Notes: generated by a model from the letters alone, not told the origin. Positions 39,713 to 49,252 are shown, numbered from the stretch's first letter. The stretch is DNA of 64,000 bases from Streptomyces sp. TBY4 (GCF_024213195.1 NZ_JANAVF010000001.1:806001-870000); one strand, 5' to 3'. Numbers and translations are program-made.

Positions 39713-41509
39713 CTACCTCCGCTGCGGGTGCACCACCATCGCCGAGCCGCCGCCCCGCCGCGTCGTCTCGGCCGCGGCCAGCCAGCGCCCGTCGGGCAGC
39801 CGCTGGACCCCGGTGGCCGCGCCGATCTCCGGGTTCTGCCGGAAGCCCTGGCCGAGGGCCTCCAGCTCGGCCCGGACCGGGCTGTTCCACAGGCCCGGCT
39901 CCAGCTCGGTGGTGGTCTGGTTGCGCTGGCTGGCCCGCGGCGCCGCGATGGCCTCGACCAGCGGGAGCCCGCGGTCCAGGTGCCCGGTCAGGGTCTGCAG
40001 CACAGTGGTGATGATGGTCGCCCCGCCCGGGGAGCCCAGCGCCAGCACCGGGCGTCCGTCCTCCAGCACGATGGTCGGGGACATCGACGAGCGCGGCCGC
40101 TTGCCGGGACCCGGCAGGTTGGGGTCGGGGACCCCGGCCGCGGCCGGGGCGAAGGAGAAGTCGGTCAGCTCGTTGTTGAGCAGGAAGCCGCGCCCCGGGA
40201 CGGTGATGGCGCTGCCGCCGGTGGACTCGATGGTCAGCGTGTAGGAGACCACGTTGCCCCAGCGGTCGGCGACGGTCAGGTGCGTGGTGTTCTCCCCCTC
40301 GTAGGTGGTCGGGGCGGCCTGCCCCGAGCCGCCGCAGGCGACCGGGTTGCGGGGGTCCCCGGGGGCCAGCGGGCTGGTCAGCGCCTTGGCCGGGTCGATG
40401 AGGCAGCCGCGCGAGTCCGCGTACCGCTGCGAGAGCAGCTCCTTCGTGGGGACGTCCTCGGCGGCCGGGTCGCCGACCCAGCGGCCCCGGTCGGCGAAGG
40501 AGATCCGGGAGGACTCGATGAACCGGTGCAGGTACTGGGCCTCGGTGAGGGCGCCGAGGTCGGTGCGCTCCAGGATGTTCAGCGCCTCGCCGACGGTGGT
40601 GCCGCCGGAGGAGGACGGGGCCATGCTGTACACGTCCAGGCCGCGGTAGCGGACCCGGGTCGGGTCCTGGCGCTTGGTCTCGTACTCGCGCAGGTCCGCG
40701 GTGGTCAGATCGCCGGGGCGGACCACGCGGGTGGCGGCCGGGTCCACCGGAGGCGTGCGCACGGTGCGGACGATGTCCTCGGCCAGCCGGCCCCGGTAGA
40801 GCGCGCCGGCGCCCTTGCGGCCGAGCTCGGCGTACGTGGCGGCCAGGTCGGGGTTCTTGAAGGTGGAGCCGACCACCGGGAGGTCACCGCCGGGCAGGAA
40901 GAGTTCCCGCGTGTCGGGGAAGTCCCTGAACCGGGCCTCGTTGGAAGCGGTCTGGGCCCGGAAGGTGCTGTCCACCGTGAAGCCCTCGCGGGCCAGTTTC
41001 TCGGCGGGCTTGATGAGCTGGCCCAGCGAGCGGGTGCCCCAGGCCTCCAACGCGCTCTGCCAGGTCGCCGGGGTGCCGGGCACTCCGACGCCCAGGCCGC
41101 TGGTCTGGCCCTCGGCGAAGGGGATCGGCCGGCCGTTCTCCTGGAACAGCCCAGCGGTGGCCGAAGCCGGGGCGGTCTCGCGGCCGTCGATGGTGCGCAC
41201 CCGGCCGGACCGGGCGTCGTAGTACACGAAGTACCCGCCCCCGCCGATGCCGGCGGAGTACGGCTCGGTGACCCCGAGTGCGGCCGCCGTCGCGACGGCG
41301 GCGTCCACCGCGTTGCCGCCGGAGCGCAGCACGGCGATGCCGACCGCACTGGCGTCGGCGTCGACGCTGGCGACGGCGCCGCCGTAGCCGGTGGCGACCG
41401 GGACCTTCGGCGGGGCGTCGCCCTGCGACCTCGGGGCATCGGCCCCGGTCGAGACGAGCGCCCCGGCGAGCGCGACGAGCGCTAACTGACGTGCGGCGGG
41501 ACCACGCAT
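39713..41509 (-). CDS. ggt: Gamma-glutamyltransferase, exported
   Basis: A 598-residue Ntn-hydrolase with an N-terminal signal peptide (LALVALAGALVSTGADA). The proenzyme cuts itself before the first Thr of TTHLTVADRWG (near residue 395), which becomes the nucleophile of the small subunit. NELTDFSF, SSMSPTIVLEDG and LGSPGGATIITTVLQ form the gamma-glutamyl site. It hydrolyses or transfers gamma-glutamyl groups, for example from glutathione-like peptides or poly-gamma-glutamate, outside the cell. Single-gene unit; the map gene is convergent on its 3' side. Confidence 0.95.
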   Translation of the reverse strand: MRGPAARQLALVALAGALVSTGADAPRSQGDAPPKVPVATGYGGAVASVDADASAVGIAVLRSGGNAVDAAVATAAALGVTEPYSAGIGGGGYFVYYDARSGRVRTIDGRETAPASATAGLFQENGRPIPFAEGQTSGLGVGVPGTPATWQSALEAWGTRSLGQLIKPAEKLAREGFTVDSTFRAQTASNEARFRDFPDTRELFLPGGDLPVVGSTFKNPDLAATYAELGRKGAGALYRGRLAEDIVRTVRTPPVDPAATRVVRPGDLTTADLREYETKRQDPTRVRYRGLDVYSMAPSSSGGTTVGEALNILERTDLGALTEAQYLHRFIESSRISFADRGRWVGDPAAEDVPTKELLSQRYADSRGCLIDPAKALTSPLAPGDPRNPVACGGSGQAAPTTYEGENTTHLTVADRWGNVVSYTLTIESTGGSAITVPGRGFLLNNELTDFSFAPAAAGVPDPNLPGPGKRPRSSMSPTIVLEDGRPVLALGSPGGATIITTVLQTLTGHLDRGLPLVEAIAAPRASQRNQTTTELEPGLWNSPVRAELEALGQGFRQNPEIGAATGVQRLPDGRWLAAAETTRRGGGSAMVVHPQRR

Positions 41510-41597
41510 TCGGTTCCTCCAGTCGACTGCCTGTCAGACCTTGGAGCGGCAGCGTAACTTCCGTGCACCCACCGCGTCATGACGGCCGCGTGACGGC

Positions 41598-41603
41598 TAC
41601 GAT
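41598..41603 (+). promoter_or_regulatory. -10 box for a leaderless conserved hypothetical gene
   Basis: TACGAT matches the Streptomyces -10 pattern and ends 7 bases before the ATG at 41611. No ribosome site is present between them, which supports a leaderless message. Confidence 0.5.
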
Positions 41604-41610
41604 CCGCCGC

Positions 41611-42336
41611 ATGAATGACGACGTCCGCAACATCGTGCTCGGGGTCATAGCCACCGCGTGCAGCGGCGGGTTCGGCTGGTTCACCCGGACCTATCTGTGG
41701 CGCCGCGACCTGCGCCGCAAGCAGGCCTTCTTCGGCCTGCCGACCGGTTCCGACTGCCTGTTCGTGGTCAACCGGCACATGAGCGGCAGCGAGGGGTCGG
41801 TGCACCGCAAGGACACCTTCGCCCTGCTGGAGATCGCCGGGCTGATCAAGGACTGCGGGGCGAACCTGCAGATCGTCACCCACGACGGGGCACGCCAGGG
41901 CTTCGGCGAGCGCGCCGAGTTCTGTGTCGGCGGCCCGGTCTCCAACGCCCGCACGGCGGCCCATCTGACCTCCATGCTGCCGGGAGTCCACTTCGACGAC
42001 AGCCGTGAGCGCACCCCGGAGCGGGGTGCGCTCACCCTCGGCGGGGAGACGTACCGGTGGCAGGAGGGCCTGGTCGAGCACGTCCTGCTGGCCCGGCTGA
42101 CGGCCGGTTCCGGCACGCGCCCGGTGTTCCTCATGGCGGGCCAGACCGCCAACAGCAATCACGCCGCGGCCCGTTACCTCGCCAGACACCACAAGTCCCT
42201 GGCCCGCACCTACGGCCGGGACTCCTTCTGCATCCTGCTGAAGGTGGTCAACTCCAACGCCTACGGCCCCGACGTGACGGAACTGATCGCCGACGTCACC
42301 CGGCCGGCCCGGACACCCGCAGTGGCAGCCGCGTGA
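41611..42336 (+). CDS. Conserved membrane-anchored protein of unknown function
   Basis: A 241-residue protein. The N-terminal helix (IVLGVIATACSGGFGWFTRTYLW, about residues 7-29) is followed by the basic RRDLRRKQAFFGLP, giving a cytoplasmic domain by the positive-inside rule. The rest looks like an alternating alpha/beta fold with DCLFVVNRHMSG, VFLMAGQTANSNHAAARYLA and VVNSNAYGPDVTELIADV. Similar proteins are widespread in Streptomyces, but I know no function. The start at 41611 is supported by a leaderless-type promoter; the frame is open further upstream. Its last 41 bases overlap the convergent P450 gene. Confidence 0.8.
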   Translation: MNDDVRNIVLGVIATACSGGFGWFTRTYLWRRDLRRKQAFFGLPTGSDCLFVVNRHMSGSEGSVHRKDTFALLEIAGLIKDCGANLQIVTHDGARQGFGERAEFCVGGPVSNARTAAHLTSMLPGVHFDDSRERTPERGALTLGGETYRWQEGLVEHVLLARLTAGSGTRPVFLMAGQTANSNHAAARYLARHHKSLARTYGRDSFCILLKVVNSNAYGPDVTELIADVTRPARTPAVAAA

Positions 42337-43552
42337 TCCCGTTGATGAAGTTCGACACCAACCGGCGGGGCGCGCCCGCCAGTTCCGACGCCGGCATGGC
42401 GGCGATCCACTCCTCGTAGAGGACGCGCAGCTGGAGCCGGGCGAAGTGGGCGCCCAGGCAGACGTGCGGGCCGTCCCCGAAGGAGACGTGCGGGTTGGGG
42501 GCGCGGCCGAGGTCGAGGCGGTCCGGGTCGGTGAAGACGCGCTCGTCGTGGTTGGCGGCGGCGTGGAAGACCACCACCTTGTCCCCGGCCCGGATCCGCT
42601 GTCCGGCGAGCTCGGTGTCGGCGGCGGCGGTGCGGCGGAAGCTGAGCACCGGCGGGTGGACGCGCAGGAGTTCCTCCACGGCCCGGTCCAACGGCGCCCG
42701 GCCGGCCGCGAGTCCGGCGTAGGCGTCCGGGTCGCGGGCCAGGGCGAGCAGGCCGCCGGGCGCGGCGCTGCGCACGGTGTCGTTGCCCGCGACGGTGAGC
42801 AGGAAGAAGAACATCTCCAGCTCGGCGTCCTCCAGTCCGGCGTGCGCGAGGGTGGTCATCACGTCGTCGCCGGGGTGGGCCCGCTTGTACGCGGCCAGTT
42901 CGCGGGCGTACCCGAACATCTCCCCCAGCAGCGCGGGTGAGCGCGGGTTCAGCGGCTTCCCGTCCGGGCCGAGCAGCGGAGCCGGGGCGTCCTCGGGATC
43001 CTGGTACCCGATGATCCGTACGGTCCACTCCAGCAGCAGCCCCCGGTCGGCGGCCGGAACGCCCAGCAGGTCGGTGAGGTTGAGCAGCGCGTACTCGTCG
43101 GTGACGGTGCGCACCAGGTCGGCGGACCCGTCCTCGGCGCCGTCGCGGGCGGCGCGCAGCAGCGTACGGGCGCGGCCGCGGACCCGGGCGGCGAAGGCGT
43201 CGACCCGGGCCGGGGTGAAGGCGCGGGCCACGGTCCGGCGCAGGGTCCCGTGCTCGGGCGGATCCTGGTTGAGTATGGTGCGCCGCAGGAAGGGCAGGTC
43301 GGCCGGGTCGGGGTCGCGGATCTGGGTGGCGCCCAGGTGCGAGGAGTACGTGCGGTGGTCGCGCAGGACCCGGACCACGTCGGCGTGCCGGGTGACGGCC
43401 CAGAAGCCGGGGCCGGCGGGCCAGCCGAGCACTTCCGGCTCGCTCTGCCGGGCCACCGGGTGGTGGTCGCGCAGCAGGCGGTAGCGCGCGTACGGGACGC
43501 CTTCGGCGTAGAGGCGCGGGTCGAAGACGTCGGGGGCCGGTCCGTGGTCCAT
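42296..43552 (-). CDS. Cytochrome P450
   Basis: A 418-residue bacterial class I P450. The heme-ligand loop is VSFGDGPHVCLGAHFARL (Cys near residue 355), the K-helix ExxR is EELLR with the following RVHPP, and the I-helix oxygen-binding motif AGNDTV is intact. The ATG at 43552 was chosen because it starts the usual N-terminus (DVFDPRLYAEGVPYARY); the longer frame to 43588 has no support. No ferredoxin or reductase gene adjoins it, so redox partners act in trans. The substrate is unknown. The lipoprotein gene of the two-component cluster ends 64 bases upstream on the same strand. Confidence 0.93.
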   Translation of the reverse strand: MDHGPAPDVFDPRLYAEGVPYARYRLLRDHHPVARQSEPEVLGWPAGPGFWAVTRHADVVRVLRDHRTYSSHLGATQIRDPDPADLPFLRRTILNQDPPEHGTLRRTVARAFTPARVDAFAARVRGRARTLLRAARDGAEDGSADLVRTVTDEYALLNLTDLLGVPAADRGLLLEWTVRIIGYQDPEDAPAPLLGPDGKPLNPRSPALLGEMFGYARELAAYKRAHPGDDVMTTLAHAGLEDAELEMFFFLLTVAGNDTVRSAAPGGLLALARDPDAYAGLAAGRAPLDRAVEELLRVHPPVLSFRRTAAADTELAGQRIRAGDKVVVFHAAANHDERVFTDPDRLDLGRAPNPHVSFGDGPHVCLGAHFARLQLRVLYEEWIAAMPASELAGAPRRLVSNFINGITRLPLRVSGPAG

Positions 43553-43616
43553 GCGCCACACGGTGGCGGCGGGCGGCCCGGCCCGCAAGGGGCCACCGGG
43601 TGTCGTGCCCCGGGTG

Positions 43617-44174
43617 TCACTCCCCGGGCGGCCTGATCTCGCAGGTGGCCGGCTCCTCCTTGCCGTCGGAGCCGATGAGGAGGATCTGGGGGGCCGGCCT
43701 GACGAGCACCGCCGCGAGGGCCGTGCACGCCAGCTGGCGGCGGGCCGGTCCGGACAGCGGCGCGACCGGGAGGGGCAGGACCACGCGGACGGTCGTGCCG
43801 TCGTCGGCGACCCTGACCGGTCGCCAGGCGTTCGCCCTGGAGTCCTCGGACTTGGGGTCCGGGGACTTGGCCTCCGGCGCCGGGACCTCGGTGGTCAGCC
43901 CGGCCTCCCGCACAGCCGCGCTCGGCCCCTCCAGCAGGACGCCGATCGTGAAGCCGACGTCGGGCCGCTGCATCCGGTCGGAGACCGGGACCGGGACGAG
44001 CGAGCCGTCGGGCGCGAGGAAGTACAGCAGGCCCGGGTCCGGAGCGGTGGCCAGCTTCACGGTGCCGGCGCGGCCGCTCTCGACGACCCCGCTGGTGGCG
44101 ATGCCGCAGCCGGTGGCGAGCAGTAGCGGGACGGTCAGCGCGGCCGCGGTCGCGGCCTGGCGCAGCCGGTTCAT
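43617..44174 (-). CDS. GerMN-domain lipoprotein of a two-component cluster
   Basis: A 185-residue lipoprotein: signal and lipobox LTVPLLLATGCGIATSG (Cys near residue 23), then a GerMN-like domain with GLLYFLAPDGSLVPV, FTIGVLLEGPS and LACTALAAVLV. The start overlaps the stop of the kinase gene (ATGA), so it is translated with the kinase. Like CseA near the sigma-E stress system or LpqB near MtrAB, it could modulate the sensor kinase from outside the membrane. The order regulator-kinase-lipoprotein differs from cseABC. Confidence 0.82.
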   Translation of the reverse strand: MNRLRQAATAAALTVPLLLATGCGIATSGVVESGRAGTVKLATAPDPGLLYFLAPDGSLVPVPVSDRMQRPDVGFTIGVLLEGPSAAVREAGLTTEVPAPEAKSPDPKSEDSRANAWRPVRVADDGTTVRVVLPLPVAPLSGPARRQLACTALAAVLVRPAPQILLIGSDGKEEPATCEIRPPGE

Positions 44175-45625
44175 ACGCGGGCCTCCAGCGGCATGTCGAG
44201 GGTGAAGAGCGCCCCGCCGCCGGGGCCGTTGGCCGCGTGCAGGGTGCCCCCGTGCAGGCGGACGTTCTCCAGGGTGATGGCCAGGCCCAGGCCGCTGCCC
44301 GTGGAGCGGGTGCGGGCGGCGTCGGCCTTGAAGAAGCGGTCGAAGATGTGCGGCAGCACCTCGGGGGCGATGCCGGGCCCGCTGTCGGCGACCTCGACGA
44401 GCAGCCGCGGGCCATCGGGTCCGCTCCCGGCGCGGACGGTGACGCGGACGGGGGCCCCGCCGTGCTTGAGGGCGTTGCCCACGAGGTTGGCGAGGACCAC
44501 GTCGAAGCGGCGCGGGTCGAGCCGGGCGCGGAGGTCCGGGGGCAGGTCGGTGGTGACCCGCCCGTCGGTCCAGTGGCGGCGCTCCAGGGTCTTGGTGACG
44601 GTCTCGGCGACGTCCACCTCGTCGAGGTTGAGTTCGGCGGCGCGGGCGTCGAAGCGGGAGATCTCCATGAGGTCCTCGACGAGCACGGCGAGCTTCCCGG
44701 TCTCGGCGCTGACCAGGCGCAGGGCCTTGGCGGTGTCGGGGTCGAGGTCCTCGGCGCCCTCGTCGAGGACCTCGGTGACGGCGAGCATTCCGGCGAGCGG
44801 GGTGCGCAGTTCGTGGGAGACGTCGGCGGCGAAGCGGCGGGCCCGGGCCTCGGCCTCCCGGAGCTCGCTGACCGACTCTTCGAGGGCCCGGGCCGTCTCG
44901 TTGAAGGTGCGGGCCAGTCCCGCGAGTTCGTCGGCTCCGCGCACCTCGATCCGGGTGTCGAGCCGGCCGCGTCCCAGCCGCTGGGCGGCCTTGCGCATGT
45001 CCCGTACGGGCCTCAGGACGCTGCGCGCCGCGAGCAGGGCGGGGATCAGGGCGATCGCCAGGCCCGGTACGGCGCCCCGCTGGGCGGCGGTCACCAGGGC
45101 CTCCACGGTCGCCTGCTCGGTGTTCAGCGGCACGACGGCGTAGAAGACCGCTCCGGTGGTCTCGTAGCTCTCGTCGTACTTGAAGACGGCGGGCATGCCG
45201 ACGACGAGGGAGAGGTTGCCGGCACGGTCCTGCGTGCGCTGGAAGGCCCCGTGCGGATGGGAGTTCACCTGGCGGCGGAGCTGTTCGGTGATGGCGCTGG
45301 AGGTGGTCGCGCCGCCCGGATTGGAGGTGGCGCGGAGCTTTCCGTACTCCCCGTAGACGATCCAGGGGTGCGGCTGGCCGCGCTTGCCCAGTTCCCCGAC
45401 GAGCCGCTGGAGTTCCGCCTGTCCCATGGGCAGTTGGGTGTACTGGGAGTCGACCAGGTCGCGCAGGGTGCTGACGGCGGTGTCCTGGCTCTGCTTGAGG
45501 ATCGCGTTGCGGGCCTGCTGGTAGGTGAGCGCGGCCGTGCTCACCGCGCAGATGGCGGCGACCAGCAGGAAGGCGGCGATCAGCCGGGTGCGCAGGCCCA
45601 GCGGTGCGAAACGTCTCATGCGCAC
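44171..45625 (-). CDS. Membrane sensor histidine kinase
   Basis: A 484-residue kinase (GTG at 45625; ATG at 45619 is an alternative). Two membrane helices (about 12-34 and 185-207) enclose a roughly 150-residue extracytoplasmic sensor region. Then follow a HAMP domain (about 208-260), HisKA with ADVSHELRTPLAGML (His near residue 276), and an ATPase domain with LANLVGNALKHGG, ADSGPGIAPE and GSGLGLAITL. It partners the regulator encoded 3 bases upstream. The stimulus is unknown; the neighbours suggest cell-envelope state. Confidence 0.92.
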   Translation of the reverse strand: MRMRRFAPLGLRTRLIAAFLLVAAICAVSTAALTYQQARNAILKQSQDTAVSTLRDLVDSQYTQLPMGQAELQRLVGELGKRGQPHPWIVYGEYGKLRATSNPGGATTSSAITEQLRRQVNSHPHGAFQRTQDRAGNLSLVVGMPAVFKYDESYETTGAVFYAVVPLNTEQATVEALVTAAQRGAVPGLAIALIPALLAARSVLRPVRDMRKAAQRLGRGRLDTRIEVRGADELAGLARTFNETARALEESVSELREAEARARRFAADVSHELRTPLAGMLAVTEVLDEGAEDLDPDTAKALRLVSAETGKLAVLVEDLMEISRFDARAAELNLDEVDVAETVTKTLERRHWTDGRVTTDLPPDLRARLDPRRFDVVLANLVGNALKHGGAPVRVTVRAGSGPDGPRLLVEVADSGPGIAPEVLPHIFDRFFKADAARTRSTGSGLGLAITLENVRLHGGTLHAANGPGGGALFTLDMPLEARV

Positions 45626-45628
45626 CGC

Positions 45629-46312
45629 TTACAGCGGGCCGAAGCGGTAGCCGAAGCCGCGCACGGTCTGGATGTAGCGGGGGGCGGCGTCGGGGTCCTC
45701 GATCTTGTGGCGCAGGCGCCGCACGCAGGCGTCCACCAGCCGGGCGTCGGCGTGGTAGCTGTGGTCCCACACGTATTCGAGGAGCTGCTGGCGGGAGAAG
45801 ACCTGCTCGGGCGAGGCCGACAGGTGCAGCAGGAGCTTGATCTCGCTGGGGGCCAGGGGGAGGCGCTCGCCGTTCTTGGCGACGGTGAGCCCGGCGCGGT
45901 CGACGGCCAGCTCTCCGTGGAACTCCACGTCGGGGCGGCCGCCGGAGGGCTCGCTGAGGCGGCGCAGCACGGCCTTGATGCGGGCTTCGATGACCTCGGT
46001 GCGGGCGGGTTTGACGATGTAGTCGTCGGCGCCGGCCTCGAGGCCGACGACTATGTCGAAGTCGTCCCCGCGCGCGGTGAGCATGATGATCGGGACCTGG
46101 CTGGTCTCGCGTATCCGACGGCAGACCTGGACCCCGTTGATGCCGGGCAGCATGAGGTCGAGCAGGACGAGCTCGGGGTGGAAGCTCGACATGAGCTCGA
46201 GTCCCTCCTCGCCGGTCTCGGCGGCGCTCACGTCGTGCCCCCGGCGGCGCAGGCCGAGGCCCACGCCCTCCCTGATGGAAGGGTCGTCCTCGATCAGCAG
46301 TACGCGTGGCAT
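45629..46312 (-). CDS. OmpR-family response regulator
   Basis: A 227-residue regulator: receiver domain with LIEDDPSIREGV, phospho-acceptor Asp in LVLLDLMLPGINGV (near residue 52) and DDYIVKPART, and a winged-helix C-terminus with LAPSEIKLLLHL, ARLVDACVRRLRHKIED and VRGFGYRFG. It recalls AfsQ1/CseB-type regulators, without being assignable to either. It lies 76 bases downstream of the MurJ-like gene and just ahead of its kinase gene. It is likely part of an envelope-response cluster. Confidence 0.92.
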   Translation of the reverse strand: MPRVLLIEDDPSIREGVGLGLRRRGHDVSAAETGEEGLELMSSFHPELVLLDLMLPGINGVQVCRRIRETSQVPIIMLTARGDDFDIVVGLEAGADDYIVKPARTEVIEARIKAVLRRLSEPSGGRPDVEFHGELAVDRAGLTVAKNGERLPLAPSEIKLLLHLSASPEQVFSRQQLLEYVWDHSYHADARLVDACVRRLRHKIEDPDAAPRYIQTVRGFGYRFGPL

Positions 46313-46388
46313 CGGGTCAGTATTCCAGGGTCGTCGATCGGTCCCCTCCCGCTTTCGGCCGATATCGGCGGCCTTCAGCAGGTATGGC

Positions 46389-48095
46389 CTAGCGGCCGGT
46401 TCTGCGGCGTACGGAGGCCAGCAGGTCGGTGATCTCCGTGATCCGCAGGGGGCGGGCGAGGAGTACGACGACGAGGACGATCACCGCGGTTCCCGCCGCG
46501 GCCCCGGTGATGTTCCCGAGGATCCCGGGGAGGTCCGCGTACCGGTCCGTGGCGCGCGCCGCGGCGTACCCGGCGGCGGCCGCCGGGGCGCAGGCGGCGA
46601 TGAGCCGCAGGTGGGTCCGTGCGGCGGTGCTCCGGCGTTCGGTACGGGTCCCCGTGCGCGGGCCGAGCCTCCGGGCGAGGACGTACGCGGTGACGGCGGC
46701 GCCCGCGGCGTAGGCGACCGAGCAGGCCGCGGCCATGCCCGTGACCGCCCAGCGCGGCGGCAGCAGAAGGTAGGCGGTGGCCGAGAGCCCGGCGTTGAGG
46801 GCGGCGATGGTGAGGTTGAGGAAGAAGGGGGTCCGGGTGTCGGAGAGGGCGTAGAAGCCGCGGGAGAGCACGTACTGCGCGGAGTAGGCGATGAGGCCCG
46901 GTGCGAAGGCGGCGAGCATGCCGGCCATGACGGCGACGTCGGCGGGGCCGGTCTTGCCGTGCTCGAAGACGGCGCCCATCACCCAGGGGGCGAGGGCCGT
47001 GTAGAGCGCGGCGGCGGGGACGACCAGGGCGGCGCTGGAGCGCAGCGCGTAGGAGACGTCCTTGCGGACGGCCGCGAGGTCCCCGTCGGTGGCGGAGGCG
47101 CTCATCCGGGGCATGAGGGCGGTGACGAGGGAGACGGTGACGATGCCCTGCGGGACCATCCACAGCAGGTAGGCGTTGCTGTAGGCGAGGTAGCCGGCGC
47201 CGCCCGCGACCCCCTCGGCGACGGCGTGCCGGCCGGTGGTGGTGGAGAGCCGGGTCACGACCCAGTACGCGATCTGGTTGGTCAGGACGAGCATGACGAG
47301 CCAGCCCGCGTTGCGCAGCGGGCGGGCCAGTCCGCTGCCGCGCCAGTCGAAGCGGGGGCGCCAGCGGAAGCGGGCGGCGCGCAGCGAGGGGATCAGGCCG
47401 AGGGCCTGGACGACGATGCCGGCGGTGGTGCCGATGCCCAGCAGCCGGGTGTCGGAGGCGCTCAGCGTCCCTCCGGAGCCATTCGAGACGGCGAGGAACA
47501 GCGCGAAGACGGCGATGACGACGAGGTTGTTGAGGACCGGGGTCCACATCATGGCGCCGAACCGGCCGCGGGCGTTCAGCACCTGCCCCAGCAGCGTGAA
47601 CAGCCCGTAGAACAGGATCTGCGGGAGGCAGTAGCGGGCCAGGGCCACGGTGGTGGACTCCTGGCCGCCGCTGTAGCCGGTGTACGCCGAGACGATCAGC
47701 GGCGCGGCCACCACGGCGGCGGCGGTGAGCACCACCAGCGCGGCCGTGCAGGCGGTGAGCAGCCGGTCGGTGTAGGCGGCGCCGCCGTCCGCGTGCTCCT
47801 TGGCGGCGCGGACCAGCTCGGGCACGAAGACGGCGTTGAGGGCGCCGCCGATGAGCAGGATGTACAGGATGTTCGGGACGGTGTTGGCGACCGCGTAGCC
47901 GTCGCCGAGCAGCGCGGTGCCCAGCGCGGCGCCGATCACGGCGGAGCGGACGAAGCCGGTGGCGCGCGAGACGATCGAGCCGGCGGCCATGAGCGCGCCG
48001 CTGCGCAGCACCGAGGTCTTCTCCGGTGCTGCGCTGTCGGTTCGGGTCCCTGTTTCCGTGGCGGTCGTGGCCGCTCTGGGGTCTGCGAGGGTCAC
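46389..48095 (-). CDS. murJ: MurJ-like lipid II flippase
   Basis: A 568-residue protein with about 14 membrane helices of the MurJ/MviN family. SIVSRATGFVRSAVIGAAL near the N-terminus, NTVPNILYILLIGGALNAVFVPEL and YVLSRGFYALSDTRTPFF are conserved family blocks. The GTG start at 48095 overlaps the stop of the FemX-like gene. It should flip lipid-linked peptidoglycan precursor to the outer face. Actinomycetes usually have another MurJ with a large C-terminal kinase-like extension; this one lacks that extension, so it is probably a paralogue. Confidence 0.9.
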   Translation of the reverse strand: MTLADPRAATTATETGTRTDSAAPEKTSVLRSGALMAAGSIVSRATGFVRSAVIGAALGTALLGDGYAVANTVPNILYILLIGGALNAVFVPELVRAAKEHADGGAAYTDRLLTACTAALVVLTAAAVVAAPLIVSAYTGYSGGQESTTVALARYCLPQILFYGLFTLLGQVLNARGRFGAMMWTPVLNNLVVIAVFALFLAVSNGSGGTLSASDTRLLGIGTTAGIVVQALGLIPSLRAARFRWRPRFDWRGSGLARPLRNAGWLVMLVLTNQIAYWVVTRLSTTTGRHAVAEGVAGGAGYLAYSNAYLLWMVPQGIVTVSLVTALMPRMSASATDGDLAAVRKDVSYALRSSAALVVPAAALYTALAPWVMGAVFEHGKTGPADVAVMAGMLAAFAPGLIAYSAQYVLSRGFYALSDTRTPFFLNLTIAALNAGLSATAYLLLPPRWAVTGMAAACSVAYAAGAAVTAYVLARRLGPRTGTRTERRSTAARTHLRLIAACAPAAAAGYAAARATDRYADLPGILGNITGAAAGTAVIVLVVVLLARPLRITEITDLLASVRRRTGR

Positions 48096-49252
48096 CGGCG
48101 GGCCATGTACGCCTGGAACGCCTTGTAGAGGGCCGTGTTGGCGCATCCGTCCATCGAGGTCTCCCACTCGCCGAGGGTTTCGACGACCTGCCCGCCGGTG
48201 CCGAGCTTCCAGCGCAGCAGTCCGAAGGAGCGTTCGTCGGGGTCGAGGGTGGAGGGTACCCCGCGCATGTCGTATTCGTCCGCTCCGAGTGCATGTGCGT
48301 CACACATCATGCGCCACTGCAGGGCGTTGCTGGGGCGGACCTCGCGGCGGTGGTCGGCGGAGGCGCCGGTCTGGTACCAGACCCGGCTGCCGGCCACGAT
48401 CATGGTGTGCGCGGCGAGGATCTCGCCCTGGTGAACGCCCAGGTAGAGCCGCATGCGTCCGGGTTCCTCGGCGTTCAGGACCTCGTACTGCTGCTGGTAG
48501 TACGCGAGCGAGCGACCGAGCCGGAAGCCGTCGCGCTCCTCGGTGATGCGCAGCAGCCGGTAGAACTCGGGGAGGTCGGCGGCCGTGCCGAGGACCGTCT
48601 CGACCCCCGCCTTCGTGGCCTTGCGCACATTGCGCCGCCACTCCTGGTTGAGGCCCGACCACAGGTCGTCGAGGGTGCGCCCGGCGAGCGGGACGCGGAA
48701 GACGTGGCGGGGCTGGGCGTCGCCGTCGTCCTCGCCCCCGCAGCGCTTCCAGCCGCGGGTGCGCAGCCGGTCGGCGAGCGCGGCGCCGACCGGGTCCACT
48801 TCGGTGGCGAGCACGTCGGACATCTGCCGGCCGGGGCCGGTGCCGGCCTTGGCGGTGGCCGCGTCCCAGCGGCGGTAGGCGGGGGTGGGCCCGATGCGGA
48901 CGGCGAAGGCGCCGGAGGCCTTGAGGTGGTTCTTCAGGGGCGTCAGCCAGCGGTCGATGTCGGGGTCGGTCCAGTCGGCGACGGGCCCCTCGGGGAGGTA
49001 GGCGAAGTATTTGCGGGTGCCGGGGAATTGACGGTAGAGAACGAGGCCGGCCCCCTCCATTTCACCGCCGGGACAGTGCCATCCGACCCTTTCCGACCGC
49101 CAAAGGTCCTTTACTCCGGCCCAGGACGGGTACTGGAGAAAGCTGGCCCGGCCATGCTTGGAAAGGAAACCCTGATATTCCGCTTCGGACAGCGTGCGCA
49201 CGGTGAGCTCGCTGCCCCGGCTTCGGGTCGGGTACTGCTGGGTGGGGGTCAC
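48092..49252 (-). CDS. FemX-like peptidoglycan bridge aminoacyltransferase
   Basis: A FemABX/GNAT-fold protein of about 386 residues. Visible blocks: SFLQYPSWAGVKDLWRSE, YFAYLPEGPVADW, LNQEWRRNVRKATKAGV (typical FemX loop), GEILAAHTMIVAG, and YDMRGVPSTLDPDERSFGLL near the end. Streptomyces FemX attaches the first glycine to lipid II using Gly-tRNA. The start is uncertain: the GTG at 49252 is preferred by length, but the frame is open to an ATG at 49393. Its stop overlaps the MurJ-like gene, and an L,D-transpeptidase gene is divergent from it, all cell-wall functions. Confidence 0.85.
   Translation of the reverse strand: MTPTQQYPTRSRGSELTVRTLSEAEYQGFLSKHGRASFLQYPSWAGVKDLWRSERVGWHCPGGEMEGAGLVLYRQFPGTRKYFAYLPEGPVADWTDPDIDRWLTPLKNHLKASGAFAVRIGPTPAYRRWDAATAKAGTGPGRQMSDVLATEVDPVGAALADRLRTRGWKRCGGEDDGDAQPRHVFRVPLAGRTLDDLWSGLNQEWRRNVRKATKAGVETVLGTAADLPEFYRLLRITEERDGFRLGRSLAYYQQQYEVLNAEEPGRMRLYLGVHQGEILAAHTMIVAGSRVWYQTGASADHRREVRPSNALQWRMMCDAHALGADEYDMRGVPSTLDPDERSFGLLRWKLGTGGQVVETLGEWETSMDGCANTALYKAFQAYMARR

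Noticed and set aside
42777-43484. 235-codon + strand frame opposite the P450 gene
   Set aside because: It is Ser/Arg-rich antisense sequence without motifs; the P450 on the minus strand has all its active-site motifs.
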